Source: Oscillospiraceae bacterium (GTDB lineage: Bacteria; Bacillota; Clostridia; Oscillospirales; Butyricicoccaceae). Taken from it: 64,000 bases of DNA. Below, piece after piece: positions 7,837 through 16,811 of this stretch. Under the pieces are notes generated by a model. That model was not told the origin of the DNA. It did no database searches and worked only from the letters and a program-made list of their open reading frames with translations. How positions within the stretch are numbered: position 1 is the stretch's first letter; the number at the start of each line of letters is the position of its first letter. The stretch is taken from positions 23,160 to 87,159 of the forward strand of contig SVKN01000002.1 in assembly GCA_015068445.1 (NCBI GenBank). Direction: 5' to 3'. The position numbers were made by a program, and so were the translations under genes.

Positions 7837-7870
7837 TTCAATCTAATTGACTGTTAAGGAGGTCAATGCC

Positions 7871-8344
7871 ATGAGTCTGTACGACTATCAAATGAAGGAC
7901 ATCAACGGCGCGCTCGTCGACCTTTCCGATTACAGAGGGAAGGTCCTGCTGATCGTCAACACCGCAACCAATTGAGGCTTCACGTCACAGTACAAGGGGC
8001 TGGAGGTCCTCTACGAAACCTATAAGGATCGGGGTTTTGAGATCCTTGACTTTCCCTGCAATCAGTTTGGCGGTCAGTGCCCGGGGTCCGAGCAGGAGAT
8101 CGCCGCGTTTTCCGAAAGCAATTACGGCGTGACGTTCCGTCAGTTCGCCAAGATCGAGGTGAATGGCGACAACGAGGCGCCGCTGTATGCCTGGCTGAAA
8201 TCCCAGAAAGGCGGGATGCTGGGCAGCAACATCAAATGGAACTTCACAAAGTTCCTCATCGACCGTGACGGAAGAGTCGTGGACCGTATCGCGCCCAACG
8301 TCCCAGCCGCAAGGATCGAGAAAAAAATCAAGGAGTTAATCTGA
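7871..8344 (+). CDS. Glutathione peroxidase, selenocysteine-containing (UGA at codon 35)
   Basis: A 157-residue peroxidase if the in-frame TGA at 7973-7975 is read as selenocysteine. The context NTATN-U-GFTSQYKGL is exactly where GPx proteins carry the catalytic Cys/Sec. The rest of the tetrad is present (Gln69 in NQFGGQ, Trp123-Asn124 in WNF), and the family length (about 158) is matched with no frameshift. It should reduce hydroperoxides, probably with thioredoxin as donor, since this organism is not expected to rely on glutathione. The usual GGQEPG is GGQCPG here (Cys70), and the helix Cys common in thioredoxin-type GPx is Ser. The ATG at 7871 follows AAGGAGG. A conventional gene caller will report it split or truncated. 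Confidence 0.88.
7973..8012 (+). promoter_or_regulatory. Candidate bacterial SECIS element downstream of the UGA
   Basis: After the UGA codon the mRNA can form AGGGG (7995-7999) paired with CCTCT (8008-8012) around an 8-nt loop containing GGAGGT, 24 nt from the UGA. This is about the distance and size of bacterial SECIS hairpins. The pairing was found by eye and includes one G-U pair; other folds are possible. Confidence 0.45.
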
Positions 8345-8345
8345 C

Positions 8346-8606
8346 ATGCGCTACAGCTACAACACCACGGGCGTCTGCTCGAGACAGATCAATTTTGATA
8401 TCAACGGCGATTACATCACCAACATCAGCTTCGTCAGCGGCTGCGACGGCAACCTCAAGGCCATCGCCAAGCTGTGCGACGGCATGACCGTCGACAAGAT
8501 CGAGGAGACGCTGAAGGGCAACACCTGCGGCTGGAAGCCTACCTCCTGCGCCGACCAGCTGGCCATCGCCGTGCGTCAGGCCTGGAACGAGACGCATTCC
8601 GCGTGA
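8346..8606 (+). CDS. TSCPD-domain protein (TIGR03905-like, four conserved Cys)
   Basis: An 86-residue protein with four conserved cysteines in the pattern VCSRQI, GCDGNLKAI, CDG and TCGWKPTSCADQLA. This is the small TSCPD-type family found alone in many anaerobic Firmicutes and as the tail of some ribonucleotide reductases. Its biochemical role is not known. It starts 1 base after the peroxidase stop, so it is in the same operon and probably induced by peroxides. Confidence 0.8.
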   Translation: MRYSYNTTGVCSRQINFDINGDYITNISFVSGCDGNLKAIAKLCDGMTVDKIEETLKGNTCGWKPTSCADQLAIAVRQAWNETHSA

Positions 8607-8622
8607 GAAAGGAACGAAACGA

Positions 8623-9042
8623 ATGAACATCGCGGTCCGTTATTATTCCCGCGGCGGCAACACGCAAAAGCTGGCCGAGGCCGCTGCCGAGGCCGTGGGC
8701 GTGACCGCCTGCGATCTGAGCGTCCCCCTGGACGAGAAGGTCGATCTGCTTCTGCTGGGCAATTCCCTGTACGCCGGGAGCTTTGACGGCGCCGTCAGGC
8801 GCTTCCTGACGGACAACGCCCAGAAGATCGGCACGCTGGCGAGCTTCGGCTCCTCGGCCTCCGGGCGCTCCACCTACGCGAAGCTCAAGGCGCTGGCCGC
8901 CGAGCTGAGCATCCCGGTATCCACCGAATATTACAACTGCCCCGGCAGCTTCCTGTTCATGCACCGCGGCAGGCCCGATCAGGGCGACTTGACGGCCGTG
9001 GCCGCCTTTGCCAAAAGGACTGCCGAGCGATGCGCCAAATAA
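8623..9042 (+). CDS. Flavodoxin-fold protein
   Basis: A 139-residue flavodoxin-like protein. The N-terminal phosphate-binding loop YYSRGGNTQKLAEA binds FMN phosphate, and the strand-loop VDLLLLGNSLYAGSFDGAVRRFL is typical. Third gene of the OhrR operon, 16 bp after the TSCPD gene. It may supply electrons for reductive stress defence, which is inference from context. Confidence 0.8.
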   Translation: MNIAVRYYSRGGNTQKLAEAAAEAVGVTACDLSVPLDEKVDLLLLGNSLYAGSFDGAVRRFLTDNAQKIGTLASFGSSASGRSTYAKLKALAAELSIPVSTEYYNCPGSFLFMHRGRPDQGDLTAVAAFAKRTAERCAK

Positions 9043-9064
9043 TATCCCCCAAGCGAGGTTAACC

Positions 9065-9511
9065 ATGGAAGACCACACCTACGACGCGCTTTTGCTGGAG
9101 AACCAGCTCTGCTTCCCGCTGTACGCCGCCTCCCGCGAGGTGATCAAGCGGTATCGTCCCTATCTGGACGAATTGGACCTGACCTACACCCAGTACGTTG
9201 CCATGATGGTCCTCTGGGCCGAGGAGCAGATCAGTGTCAAGGAGCTGGGACAGCGGCTGTATCTTGACAGCGGCACACTAACGCCCGTGCTGAAGAATCT
9301 GGAGAGCAAGGGGTACATCACCCGTCACCGCTCCCATGAGGACGAGCGCGTGCTGCTGGCCGGGCTGACCGAGGAAGGCCGCGCCCTGCGGGACCGCGCG
9401 ATCGAGGTGCCCCGGCAGATGGCCGGCTGCATCCATCTGGAGCCCGCGGACGCCGGGCAGCTCTACGCCCTGCTGTACAAGCTGCTGGGGTCCATCGAGC
9501 CGGAAGCATGA
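9065..9511 (+). CDS. ohrR: Organic-hydroperoxide sensor/repressor OhrR (MarR family)
   Basis: A 148-residue MarR-type regulator with the OhrR hallmark LLENQLCFPLYAASRE. The sensing cysteine is Cys16, equal to Cys15 of B. subtilis OhrR. The winged helix includes LDSGTLTPVLKNLESKGYITR and the wing RSHEDER. With one sensing Cys it belongs to the one-Cys OhrR class. Start at 9065 (MEDHTY) matches family N-termini. As last gene of the operon it most likely represses the promoter at 7799-7836 and releases it when Cys16 is oxidised. Confidence 0.92.
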   Translation: MEDHTYDALLLENQLCFPLYAASREVIKRYRPYLDELDLTYTQYVAMMVLWAEEQISVKELGQRLYLDSGTLTPVLKNLESKGYITRHRSHEDERVLLAGLTEEGRALRDRAIEVPRQMAGCIHLEPADAGQLYALLYKLLGSIEPEA

Positions 9512-9521
9512 TACTGTCACG

Positions 9522-9554
9522 AACGCCACGGCGCTTTTGCGCCGTGGCGTTTTC
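9522..9554 (+). terminator. Terminator after ohrR
   Basis: Perfect 13-bp stem (9522-9534 / 9539-9551) with a TTTT loop, followed by a short T run. Confidence 0.85.
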
Positions 9555-9587
9555 ATTCAGATTACAAAGAAAGGCAGGCGACCATTT

Positions 9588-10349
9588 ATGATCAAAATCG
9601 ATCCCGCATCCTATCCCGATGTTCTGCCGCTGGTCGAGGCGGATGAACGCGGCGCGGTCTATCCCCTGTCCGTTCTGCAATCGAAGCAAGCCGGGGACGT
9701 CTTCCGGGAAGGCGGCGCGTATCTGATCTGGCACTGTTCCGGCTTCGCCTATCTCTACGGCGACTGCCTGGGCAGCTTTCCGGAGCGCATTTACCGGGGC
9801 TTTCTGGCTCCCGGCAGTAAAGCGCCGCGGCGGCTGATCCTGTTTGCCTTCGATCCCACGGTCGAGCGGTTCTTCCGGGAAAAGGAGGCGCTGGCCTTCG
9901 GCACGCGGTACTTCTTTTCATATCAGCCGCAGCAGGCGGACCAGAGTATCATCGTCCCGGAGCCATATGAGCTCCGCCCCTTCGATCGTGAGCTGTTCGA
10001 CCGGGTGCAGGGCAAGGTCACGCCGCACCTCTTCTGGGGCAGCAGCGAAGCGTTCCTGCGCGGCGGGCAGGGATACTGCCTCCTGCATGACGGGCAGCCG
10101 GCCTCCTGGGCCTTTTCCGCGGCGGTCAGCGACAGGGAGCTCGACATCGGGGTCGAGACCGCCCCGGAGCATCAGCATCGGGGCCTCGCTCTGCTGGTTG
10201 CCCGGCGGATGATCGACTACACGCTCGCGCAGGGCAAACGTCCCGTGTGGGCCTGCGCCGCCGGCAACGAGGGCTCGCGCCGTCTGGCTTTGAAGCTGGG
10301 CTTCGTCAAAACGGCGGAATGCACCACGATCAAGGCTGCTTCCCTCTGA
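9588..10349 (+). CDS. GNAT-family acetyltransferase
   Basis: A 253-residue protein whose C-terminal half is a GNAT domain: ELDIGVETAPEHQHRGLALLVARRMIDYTL carries the acetyl-CoA loop (Q/H-R-G-L-A), then WACAAGNEGSRRLALKLGFV. The N-terminal half is the extension of the GNAT_acetyltran (PF12746-like) type. A related but distinct protein is encoded at 21960-22721. Start at 9588 (MIKIDPAS) follows AAAGGCAGG; the longer upstream reading runs through the terminator. Substrate unknown. Confidence 0.75.
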   Translation: MIKIDPASYPDVLPLVEADERGAVYPLSVLQSKQAGDVFREGGAYLIWHCSGFAYLYGDCLGSFPERIYRGFLAPGSKAPRRLILFAFDPTVERFFREKEALAFGTRYFFSYQPQQADQSIIVPEPYELRPFDRELFDRVQGKVTPHLFWGSSEAFLRGGQGYCLLHDGQPASWAFSAAVSDRELDIGVETAPEHQHRGLALLVARRMIDYTLAQGKRPVWACAAGNEGSRRLALKLGFVKTAECTTIKAASL

Positions 10350-10369
10350 CCGATATTCGGATATACGCA

Positions 10370-10402
10370 AAAGAGCACGGACCAAATCGGTCCGTGCTCT
10401 TT
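10370..10402. terminator. Bidirectional terminator between acetyltransferase and nfnB
   Basis: 14-bp perfect stem (10370-10383 / 10389-10402) with A and T runs on the two sides; serves both convergent genes. Confidence 0.85.
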
Positions 10403-10424
10403 GCATAATTGAGCCTTGCGGCAA

Positions 10425-11819
10425 TTACTTGTTCTGGATGTACTCGTCGATGGCCTTGGAAGCGGTCTTGCCGGCGCCCATGGCCAGGATGACGGTAGCA
10501 GCGCCCGTGGAGGCGTCGCCGCCGGCGAACACGCCCTCGCGGGAGGTGCCGCCGTTCTCAGCGGTGACGATGCAGCCCTTGGCGTTGGTGTCCAGACCCG
10601 GCGTGGTAGAGCGGATCAGGGGGTTGGGAGAGGTGCCCAGAGCGGGGATGACGCAGTCGACTTCCATCTCGAACTCGCTGCCCTCAACGGGAACGGGACG
10701 ACGGCGGCCGGAAGCATCGGGCTCGCCCAGCTGCATCTGGATGCACTTCATCTTGCAGACATGGCCCTTGTCATCGCCTTCGATGGCCAGAGGAGCGGTC
10801 AGGAACTTGAAGATGATGCCCTCTTCCATGGCGTGATGGACTTCTTCCTTACGGGCGGGCAGCTCGGCCTCGCCGCGGCGGTAAACGATGTAGACGTTCT
10901 CGGCGCCCATTCTCTTGGCGCAGCGGGCGGCGTCCATGGCGACGTTGCCGCCGCCGATGACGGCCACGTTCTTGCTGTGCATGACGGGGGTCTCGGAACC
11001 CTTGTCGCCGCGGAAGCCCTTCATCAGGTTGATACGGGTCAGATACTCGTTGGCGGAGAAAACGCCCACCAGGCTCTCGCCGGGGATGCGGGCGAACATG
11101 GGCAGGCCGGCGCCGGAGCCGATGAAGACGGCCTCGAACTTCTCTTCCTCGAACAGCTCGTCGATGGAGAGGACCTTGCCGATGACCATGTTGGTCTCGA
11201 TCTTGACGCCCATCTTCTCGAGATTGGCAACTTCGGCGTTGACGATCTCCTTGGGCAGACGGAACTCGGGGATGCCGTAGGACAGCACGCCGCCGGCCAG
11301 ATGCAGAGCCTCGAAGACGGTGACGTCATAGCCCTTTCTGGCCAGCTCGCCGGCGCAGGTCAGGCCGGCAGGGCCGGAACCGATGACAGCCACGCGGTGG
11401 CCGTTGGCGGGAGCGGTCTCCAGGTTGGTGACGCCGTTGTTGCGGGCCCAGTCGGCGACGAAGCGCTCCAGACGGCCGATGGCGACAGGCTCGCCCTTGA
11501 TGCCGCGGATGCACTTGCTCTCGCACTGGCTCTCCTGGGGGCAGACACGGCCGGAGATGGCGGGCAGCGCGTTGGCGGTGCTCAGGATCTTGTAAGCGCC
11601 GGCCAGATCGCCCTCGCGGATCTTGGCGATGAAATCAGGAATGGGGATGTTGACGGGACATCCGCTGACGCAGGGTCTGTTCTTGCAGTTCAGGCAGCGC
11701 TCGGCCTCTTCCTGAGCCTGCTCCAGGGTATAGCCCTGAGCGACCTCGAAGAAGTTCTTGTTGCGGACGTTGGGCTCCTGCTCGGCCATTTTGACCTTGG
11801 TGAGTGACATGTTAGGCAT
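10425..11819 (-). CDS. nfnB: Nfn large subunit (GltB/SudA-type NADPH oxidoreductase)
   Basis: A 464-residue flavin Fe-S protein. The N-terminal 4Fe-4S ligands are CLNCKNRPCVSGCP and CPQESQCESKC; FAD site is GSGPAGLTCAGELARKGYDV; NAD(P) site is IGGGNVAMDAARCAKRMG. Together with the gene upstream it forms the electron-bifurcating NADH-dependent reduced ferredoxin:NADP oxidoreductase of anaerobes. The same architecture occurs in sulfide dehydrogenase and in the small subunit of glutamate synthase; the paired nfnA favours Nfn. The two genes overlap by 8 bases. Confidence 0.88.
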   Translation of the reverse strand: MPNMSLTKVKMAEQEPNVRNKNFFEVAQGYTLEQAQEEAERCLNCKNRPCVSGCPVNIPIPDFIAKIREGDLAGAYKILSTANALPAISGRVCPQESQCESKCIRGIKGEPVAIGRLERFVADWARNNGVTNLETAPANGHRVAVIGSGPAGLTCAGELARKGYDVTVFEALHLAGGVLSYGIPEFRLPKEIVNAEVANLEKMGVKIETNMVIGKVLSIDELFEEEKFEAVFIGSGAGLPMFARIPGESLVGVFSANEYLTRINLMKGFRGDKGSETPVMHSKNVAVIGGGNVAMDAARCAKRMGAENVYIVYRRGEAELPARKEEVHHAMEEGIIFKFLTAPLAIEGDDKGHVCKMKCIQMQLGEPDASGRRRPVPVEGSEFEMEVDCVIPALGTSPNPLIRSTTPGLDTNAKGCIVTAENGGTSREGVFAGGDASTGAATVILAMGAGKTASKAIDEYIQNK

Positions 11820-12669
11820 TCGTCTTACCTCTCAATCTGCAGATATGTTCTTCCTTCTTCATGGCCTCGAACTCCATATAGGACCTGTTGCGGGCGATGG
11901 TCTCGTCGAAGTCGACCAGATGGCCGTCGAAATCGGGGCCGTCGACGCAGGCGAACTTGGTCTCGCCGCCGACCGTGACGCGGCAGCAGCCGCACATGCC
12001 GGTGCCGTCGACCATGATGGGGTTCATGGAGATGGTGGTGGGGATATTGTACTGGGCAGTCAGACGGCAGACGAACTTCATCATCATCAGGGGGCCGATG
12101 GCCACGACGTGATCATAGGTCTTGCCTTCCTCGTCGATCAGCTTCTTCAGACGATCGGTGCCGAAGCCGTGGAAGCCGTAGTCGCCGATATCGGTGCACA
12201 TATACAGGTTGGTGCAGGCGGCCTTCATCTCGTCCTCAAGGATGATCAGATCCTTGTTGCGGAAGCCGGCGATGACGTCGACCTCAACACCGGCCTCGTG
12301 CAGGGCCTTGGCGATGGGGTAAGCGATGGCGCAGCCGGCGCCGCCGCCGACGACGGCGACCTTCTTGCCCATCTCGGCGATGTTGGTGGGAACACCCAGG
12401 GGGCCCACGAAGTCATGCAGGCAATCGCCCTCGTTCAGGGCGTCCAGCGCCAGCGTGGAGCCGCCGACCTTCTGGAAAATGATAGCGACGGTGCCCTTTT
12501 CCTTATCGGTGCCGGCAATCGTCAGAGGCACTCTCTCGCCCTCTTCATCCACGCGGAAGATGATGAACTGGCCCGCCTTCGCCTTCTTGGCGATGAGGGG
12601 GGCGTAGATCTCCATCATGGTGATGTCAGGTTTGAGAGGCTTTTTCAGTGCGATCTCGTATTTCTTCAT
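11812..12669 (-). CDS. nfnA: Nfn small subunit (ferredoxin-NADP reductase type)
   Basis: A 285-residue flavoprotein: FAD-binding barrel (RVPLTIAG), NAD-binding domain (VGGGAGCAIAYPIAKAL), and a C-terminal 2Fe-2S site (GMCGCCRVTV ... FACVDGP). It reacts with NADH and passes electrons to NfnB for NADP and ferredoxin chemistry in redox balancing. Start at 12669 (MKKYEIAL) is the family start; an upstream ATG extends into the leader without sense. Alternative name: sulfide dehydrogenase beta subunit. Confidence 0.88.
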   Translation of the reverse strand: MKKYEIALKKPLKPDITMMEIYAPLIAKKAKAGQFIIFRVDEEGERVPLTIAGTDKEKGTVAIIFQKVGGSTLALDALNEGDCLHDFVGPLGVPTNIAEMGKKVAVVGGGAGCAIAYPIAKALHEAGVEVDVIAGFRNKDLIILEDEMKAACTNLYMCTDIGDYGFHGFGTDRLKKLIDEEGKTYDHVVAIGPLMMMKFVCRLTAQYNIPTTISMNPIMVDGTGMCGCCRVTVGGETKFACVDGPDFDGHLVDFDETIARNRSYMEFEAMKKEEHICRLRGKTNA

Positions 12670-12732
12670 CTGATCCGTACTCTCCTTAATCTTATAATGA
12701 TTTCTTATTGGGAGCATTTTGCACACATATCA

Positions 12733-12761
12733 ATCATATAGCCATTATCCCTGTTTGTCAA
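12733..12761 (-). promoter_or_regulatory. Promoter of nfnAB
   Basis: TTGACA (12756-12761) and TATGAT (12733-12738), 17-bp spacer, about 65 bases upstream of nfnA. Confidence 0.85.
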
Positions 12762-12830
12762 CAGAAAAACAGACAGTTTTTAACCGTTTTGTTACCGCTT
12801 CTGTGGAAATATAAAACAAAAGGCGACAAA

Positions 12831-12856
12831 AGAGGACCTGCAGGTGCAGGTCCCCT
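12831..12856 (-). terminator. Terminator after typA
   Basis: Stem of at least 9 bp (12834-12842 / 12845-12853) followed on the minus strand by a TCTTTTG tract, 12 bases after the typA stop. Confidence 0.65.
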
Positions 12857-12867
12857 TGGTATAAAAA

Positions 12868-14694
<1,827 letters not shown>

Positions 14695-14728
14695 ATATAT
14701 CCCCTTACATCGTTAGTTTTAACGTCTT

Positions 14729-14757
14729 ATTTTACCATGGCAAAGAAGCAAACGCAA
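14729..14757 (-). promoter_or_regulatory. Promoter of typA
   Basis: TTGCGT (14752-14757) and TAAAAT (14729-14734), 17-bp spacer. Confidence 0.65.
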
Positions 14758-14802
14758 CTGCCGATTCGGAAAAACAGCCAGAAAACGGCCGCCCTGTTTT
14801 GT

Positions 14803-15789
14803 CTAATTTGACTTTTTTCTCCGGTCGAGAAGCACGCAGCAGCCCCAGAGGACCGCCGATCCCAGCGTGACGTACGGCATGAGCGCGTTCCACCGCCCGG
14901 CGCCGCCGACCGTGGACAGCGCCGTGACGCCCATGATCGTCGCCGCGGCCGCACAGACCAGCAGCGCAGGGACGCCGCTCCCCTTCCCTCTCAGCGTCTC
15001 CCGGCAGAAGCGCAGCAGCAGCGTGTCCCGCAGCAGCCGCCCGGCGAAGACGGCGCACAGCAGCGCCTCCTCGACGTGGAAGCCGTAGCTGCCCGCGTAC
15101 TGGACGGAGGCTGCAGCGTAGGTGGGGAACGCCAGCTTCGAGGCGACCTCGAAGCCCACCGTGCACGTCAGCCGCAGCCGCTCGAGGCCCAGCGCCGTTC
15201 CCGCCAGCAGGCAGCCGGGGAGGACCGCGCATCGCAGGTCGTCTTCCCGCGTCTCCCCGTCCGGGAGGCTCACGGCGATCAGCCCCTGCAGGAAGGGCGC
15301 GGCGAGGAGCGTCAGCAGCCTCCTTCCCTCCTCTGCGCCCGCCCGCAGGGGCAGCAGCCGCCCGACGTCCCAATGAAGGCCGCCCGTGCAGAACCACAGG
15401 ACCGTCAGCGCCGCGATCCAAAACACCGTCAGGTCGAACAGCCGCCCGTACCCGCCGCCGTCCGTCAGCGCCAGCAGGCAGAGCGTCCCGGCGGCCGTCA
15501 GCACGATGAGGCGCGGCGACAGGTGAAAGTCGTTGTGGCTGGTGACGAACAGGCACAACCGCCCCAGATCGGCCCCTGCCAGCGTCACCGCCAGCGGCAG
15601 GAGCGCCAGCCGCGCCCGCTTCCCGCCGCGGCCCGCCGCTTTCCGCAGCAGCAAACCCGCCGCAAGCGACGCAAGCGGAAACAGCAGCCAGTCCAGCCGC
15701 GCCGCGCCCCGCCAGCTGCCGTCGAAGGACGCGGCGCCCAGAAAGACCGCCAGGATCGCGGCGCTCCGTCCTCTCCCAGTTCGCTTCAT
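14803..15789 (-). CDS. Spore germination permease (GerAB-type), divergent
   Basis: A 328-residue membrane protein with about ten hydrophobic helices, third gene of a gerA-type operon after the GerA- and GerC-like genes. GerAB subunits are amino-acid-permease-like germinant-binding subunits in the spore inner membrane. The sequence is divergent and unusually Arg-rich in its loops, so the assignment leans on helix count, size and position. The start overlaps the GerC-like stop by 4 bases. Confidence 0.75.
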   Translation of the reverse strand: MKRTGRGRSAAILAVFLGAASFDGSWRGAARLDWLLFPLASLAAGLLLRKAAGRGGKRARLALLPLAVTLAGADLGRLCLFVTSHNDFHLSPRLIVLTAAGTLCLLALTDGGGYGRLFDLTVFWIAALTVLWFCTGGLHWDVGRLLPLRAGAEEGRRLLTLLAAPFLQGLIAVSLPDGETREDDLRCAVLPGCLLAGTALGLERLRLTCTVGFEVASKLAFPTYAAASVQYAGSYGFHVEEALLCAVFAGRLLRDTLLLRFCRETLRGKGSGVPALLVCAAAATIMGVTALSTVGGAGRWNALMPYVTLGSAVLWGCCVLLDRRKKSN

Positions 15790-16811
15790 CGCATCTCCTC
15801 CGCGCGTCCCGCGCTCTCCACGGTCACCTGTACGTCCACCTCCGCACGGCTCCGGGCGTACAGGCGGGCCCAGTCCTCACGCACCGCCGCCCAATCATCC
15901 GGCGCGTGACGGCGCAGGTACTGTCCGGCCCCCAGCGCGTCACAGCCGCTTTTCCGCAGGACGTCCAGCATCTCCCTCATTTGATCTTTCAGCGTGTCCC
16001 GCAGGGACGCTTCGCCGTCTGTCTCCCGCTCAGCGCGGAAGCCCAGGCGCAGGCTGAGGTGCAGCACGGGGACGCCGTCCTCCAGCGTCACGGAAAAGTC
16101 CCGTTCGGCGTCCAGCAGACGGAAGGAGGTCTCCCGACCGCCTGCGGACGCTGTGACGCTGCCCGTCCGCGCGCGGCCGCAGGCGAGCAGGAACGCGGGC
16201 GTCAGGCGCTCGTCCAGCGTCCCGGCGACATTCTCACCGTGAAGCAGCAGCAGACCGCCGGAGCGGTCATTTTCCACAAGCGGCAGCGTGACGTCCACGC
16301 CCTCGGCGAAGACGTTGTACAGCAGCTCGTTCAGCGTGCGCTCGTCGGTGGTCAGCGTGTCGGCCTCCGCCGCCGACCGACTCAGCAGCGTCTGGCTGTG
16401 CTCCTCCTCTTCCCCGAACAGCTCCGCCGGGTCGCCGGGGCAGACCATGAGCCGCGTGTTGATCCGCAGGCTGTGGTCGCCCAGCATCCGCTCGCACAGC
16501 GCATCCAGCCGTTCCTGGACGGCGGCCTCCGACAGCACCAGCAGTGACGTGTGGCGCAGGTAGGGATACCGGCCGCATTGGCACTGGATATCGGACAGGC
16601 ACTCCGTCAAGGTGCGGCCCTCCCCTGTGACGACCAGCAGCTCCGGCCTGCCGGTCTCGTCCAGCCGCTGCCCCGTGCCCTCCACCGTGACGCGGTACAG
16701 ATCGTCCCGGACGTCCACCGCGGCGGCGGTGACGATGGTGAAGCGCTGCAGCTCGTCTCCGCCGCAGCCCGTCAGCAGCAGCAGCGCCAGCAGACAGAAA
16801 AGGCGCTTCAT
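15786..16811 (-). CDS. Spore germination lipoprotein (GerAC-type)
   Basis: A 341-residue lipoprotein (MKRLFCLLALLLLTGCGG; lipobox LTGC). Segments typical of Ger(x)C are present: an early TIVTAAAVDVRDDLYRVTVE strand region and, near the C-terminus, KSGCDALGAGQYLRRHAPDDWAAV, which matches the conserved D-x-x-G-hydrophobic helix region of the family. It forms the germinant receptor with the GerA and GerB proteins. Start at 16811 overlaps the GerA stop by 4 bases. Confidence 0.88.
   Translation of the reverse strand: MKRLFCLLALLLLTGCGGDELQRFTIVTAAAVDVRDDLYRVTVEGTGQRLDETGRPELLVVTGEGRTLTECLSDIQCQCGRYPYLRHTSLLVLSEAAVQERLDALCERMLGDHSLRINTRLMVCPGDPAELFGEEEEHSQTLLSRSAAEADTLTTDERTLNELLYNVFAEGVDVTLPLVENDRSGGLLLLHGENVAGTLDERLTPAFLLACGRARTGSVTASAGGRETSFRLLDAERDFSVTLEDGVPVLHLSLRLGFRAERETDGEASLRDTLKDQMREMLDVLRKSGCDALGAGQYLRRHAPDDWAAVREDWARLYARSRAEVDVQVTVESAGRAEEMR

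Noticed and set aside
7871..8344. Glutathione peroxidase as a pseudogene
   Set aside because: The only interruption is TGA at the catalytic residue, with no other damage and an intact operon; selenocysteine explains it better.
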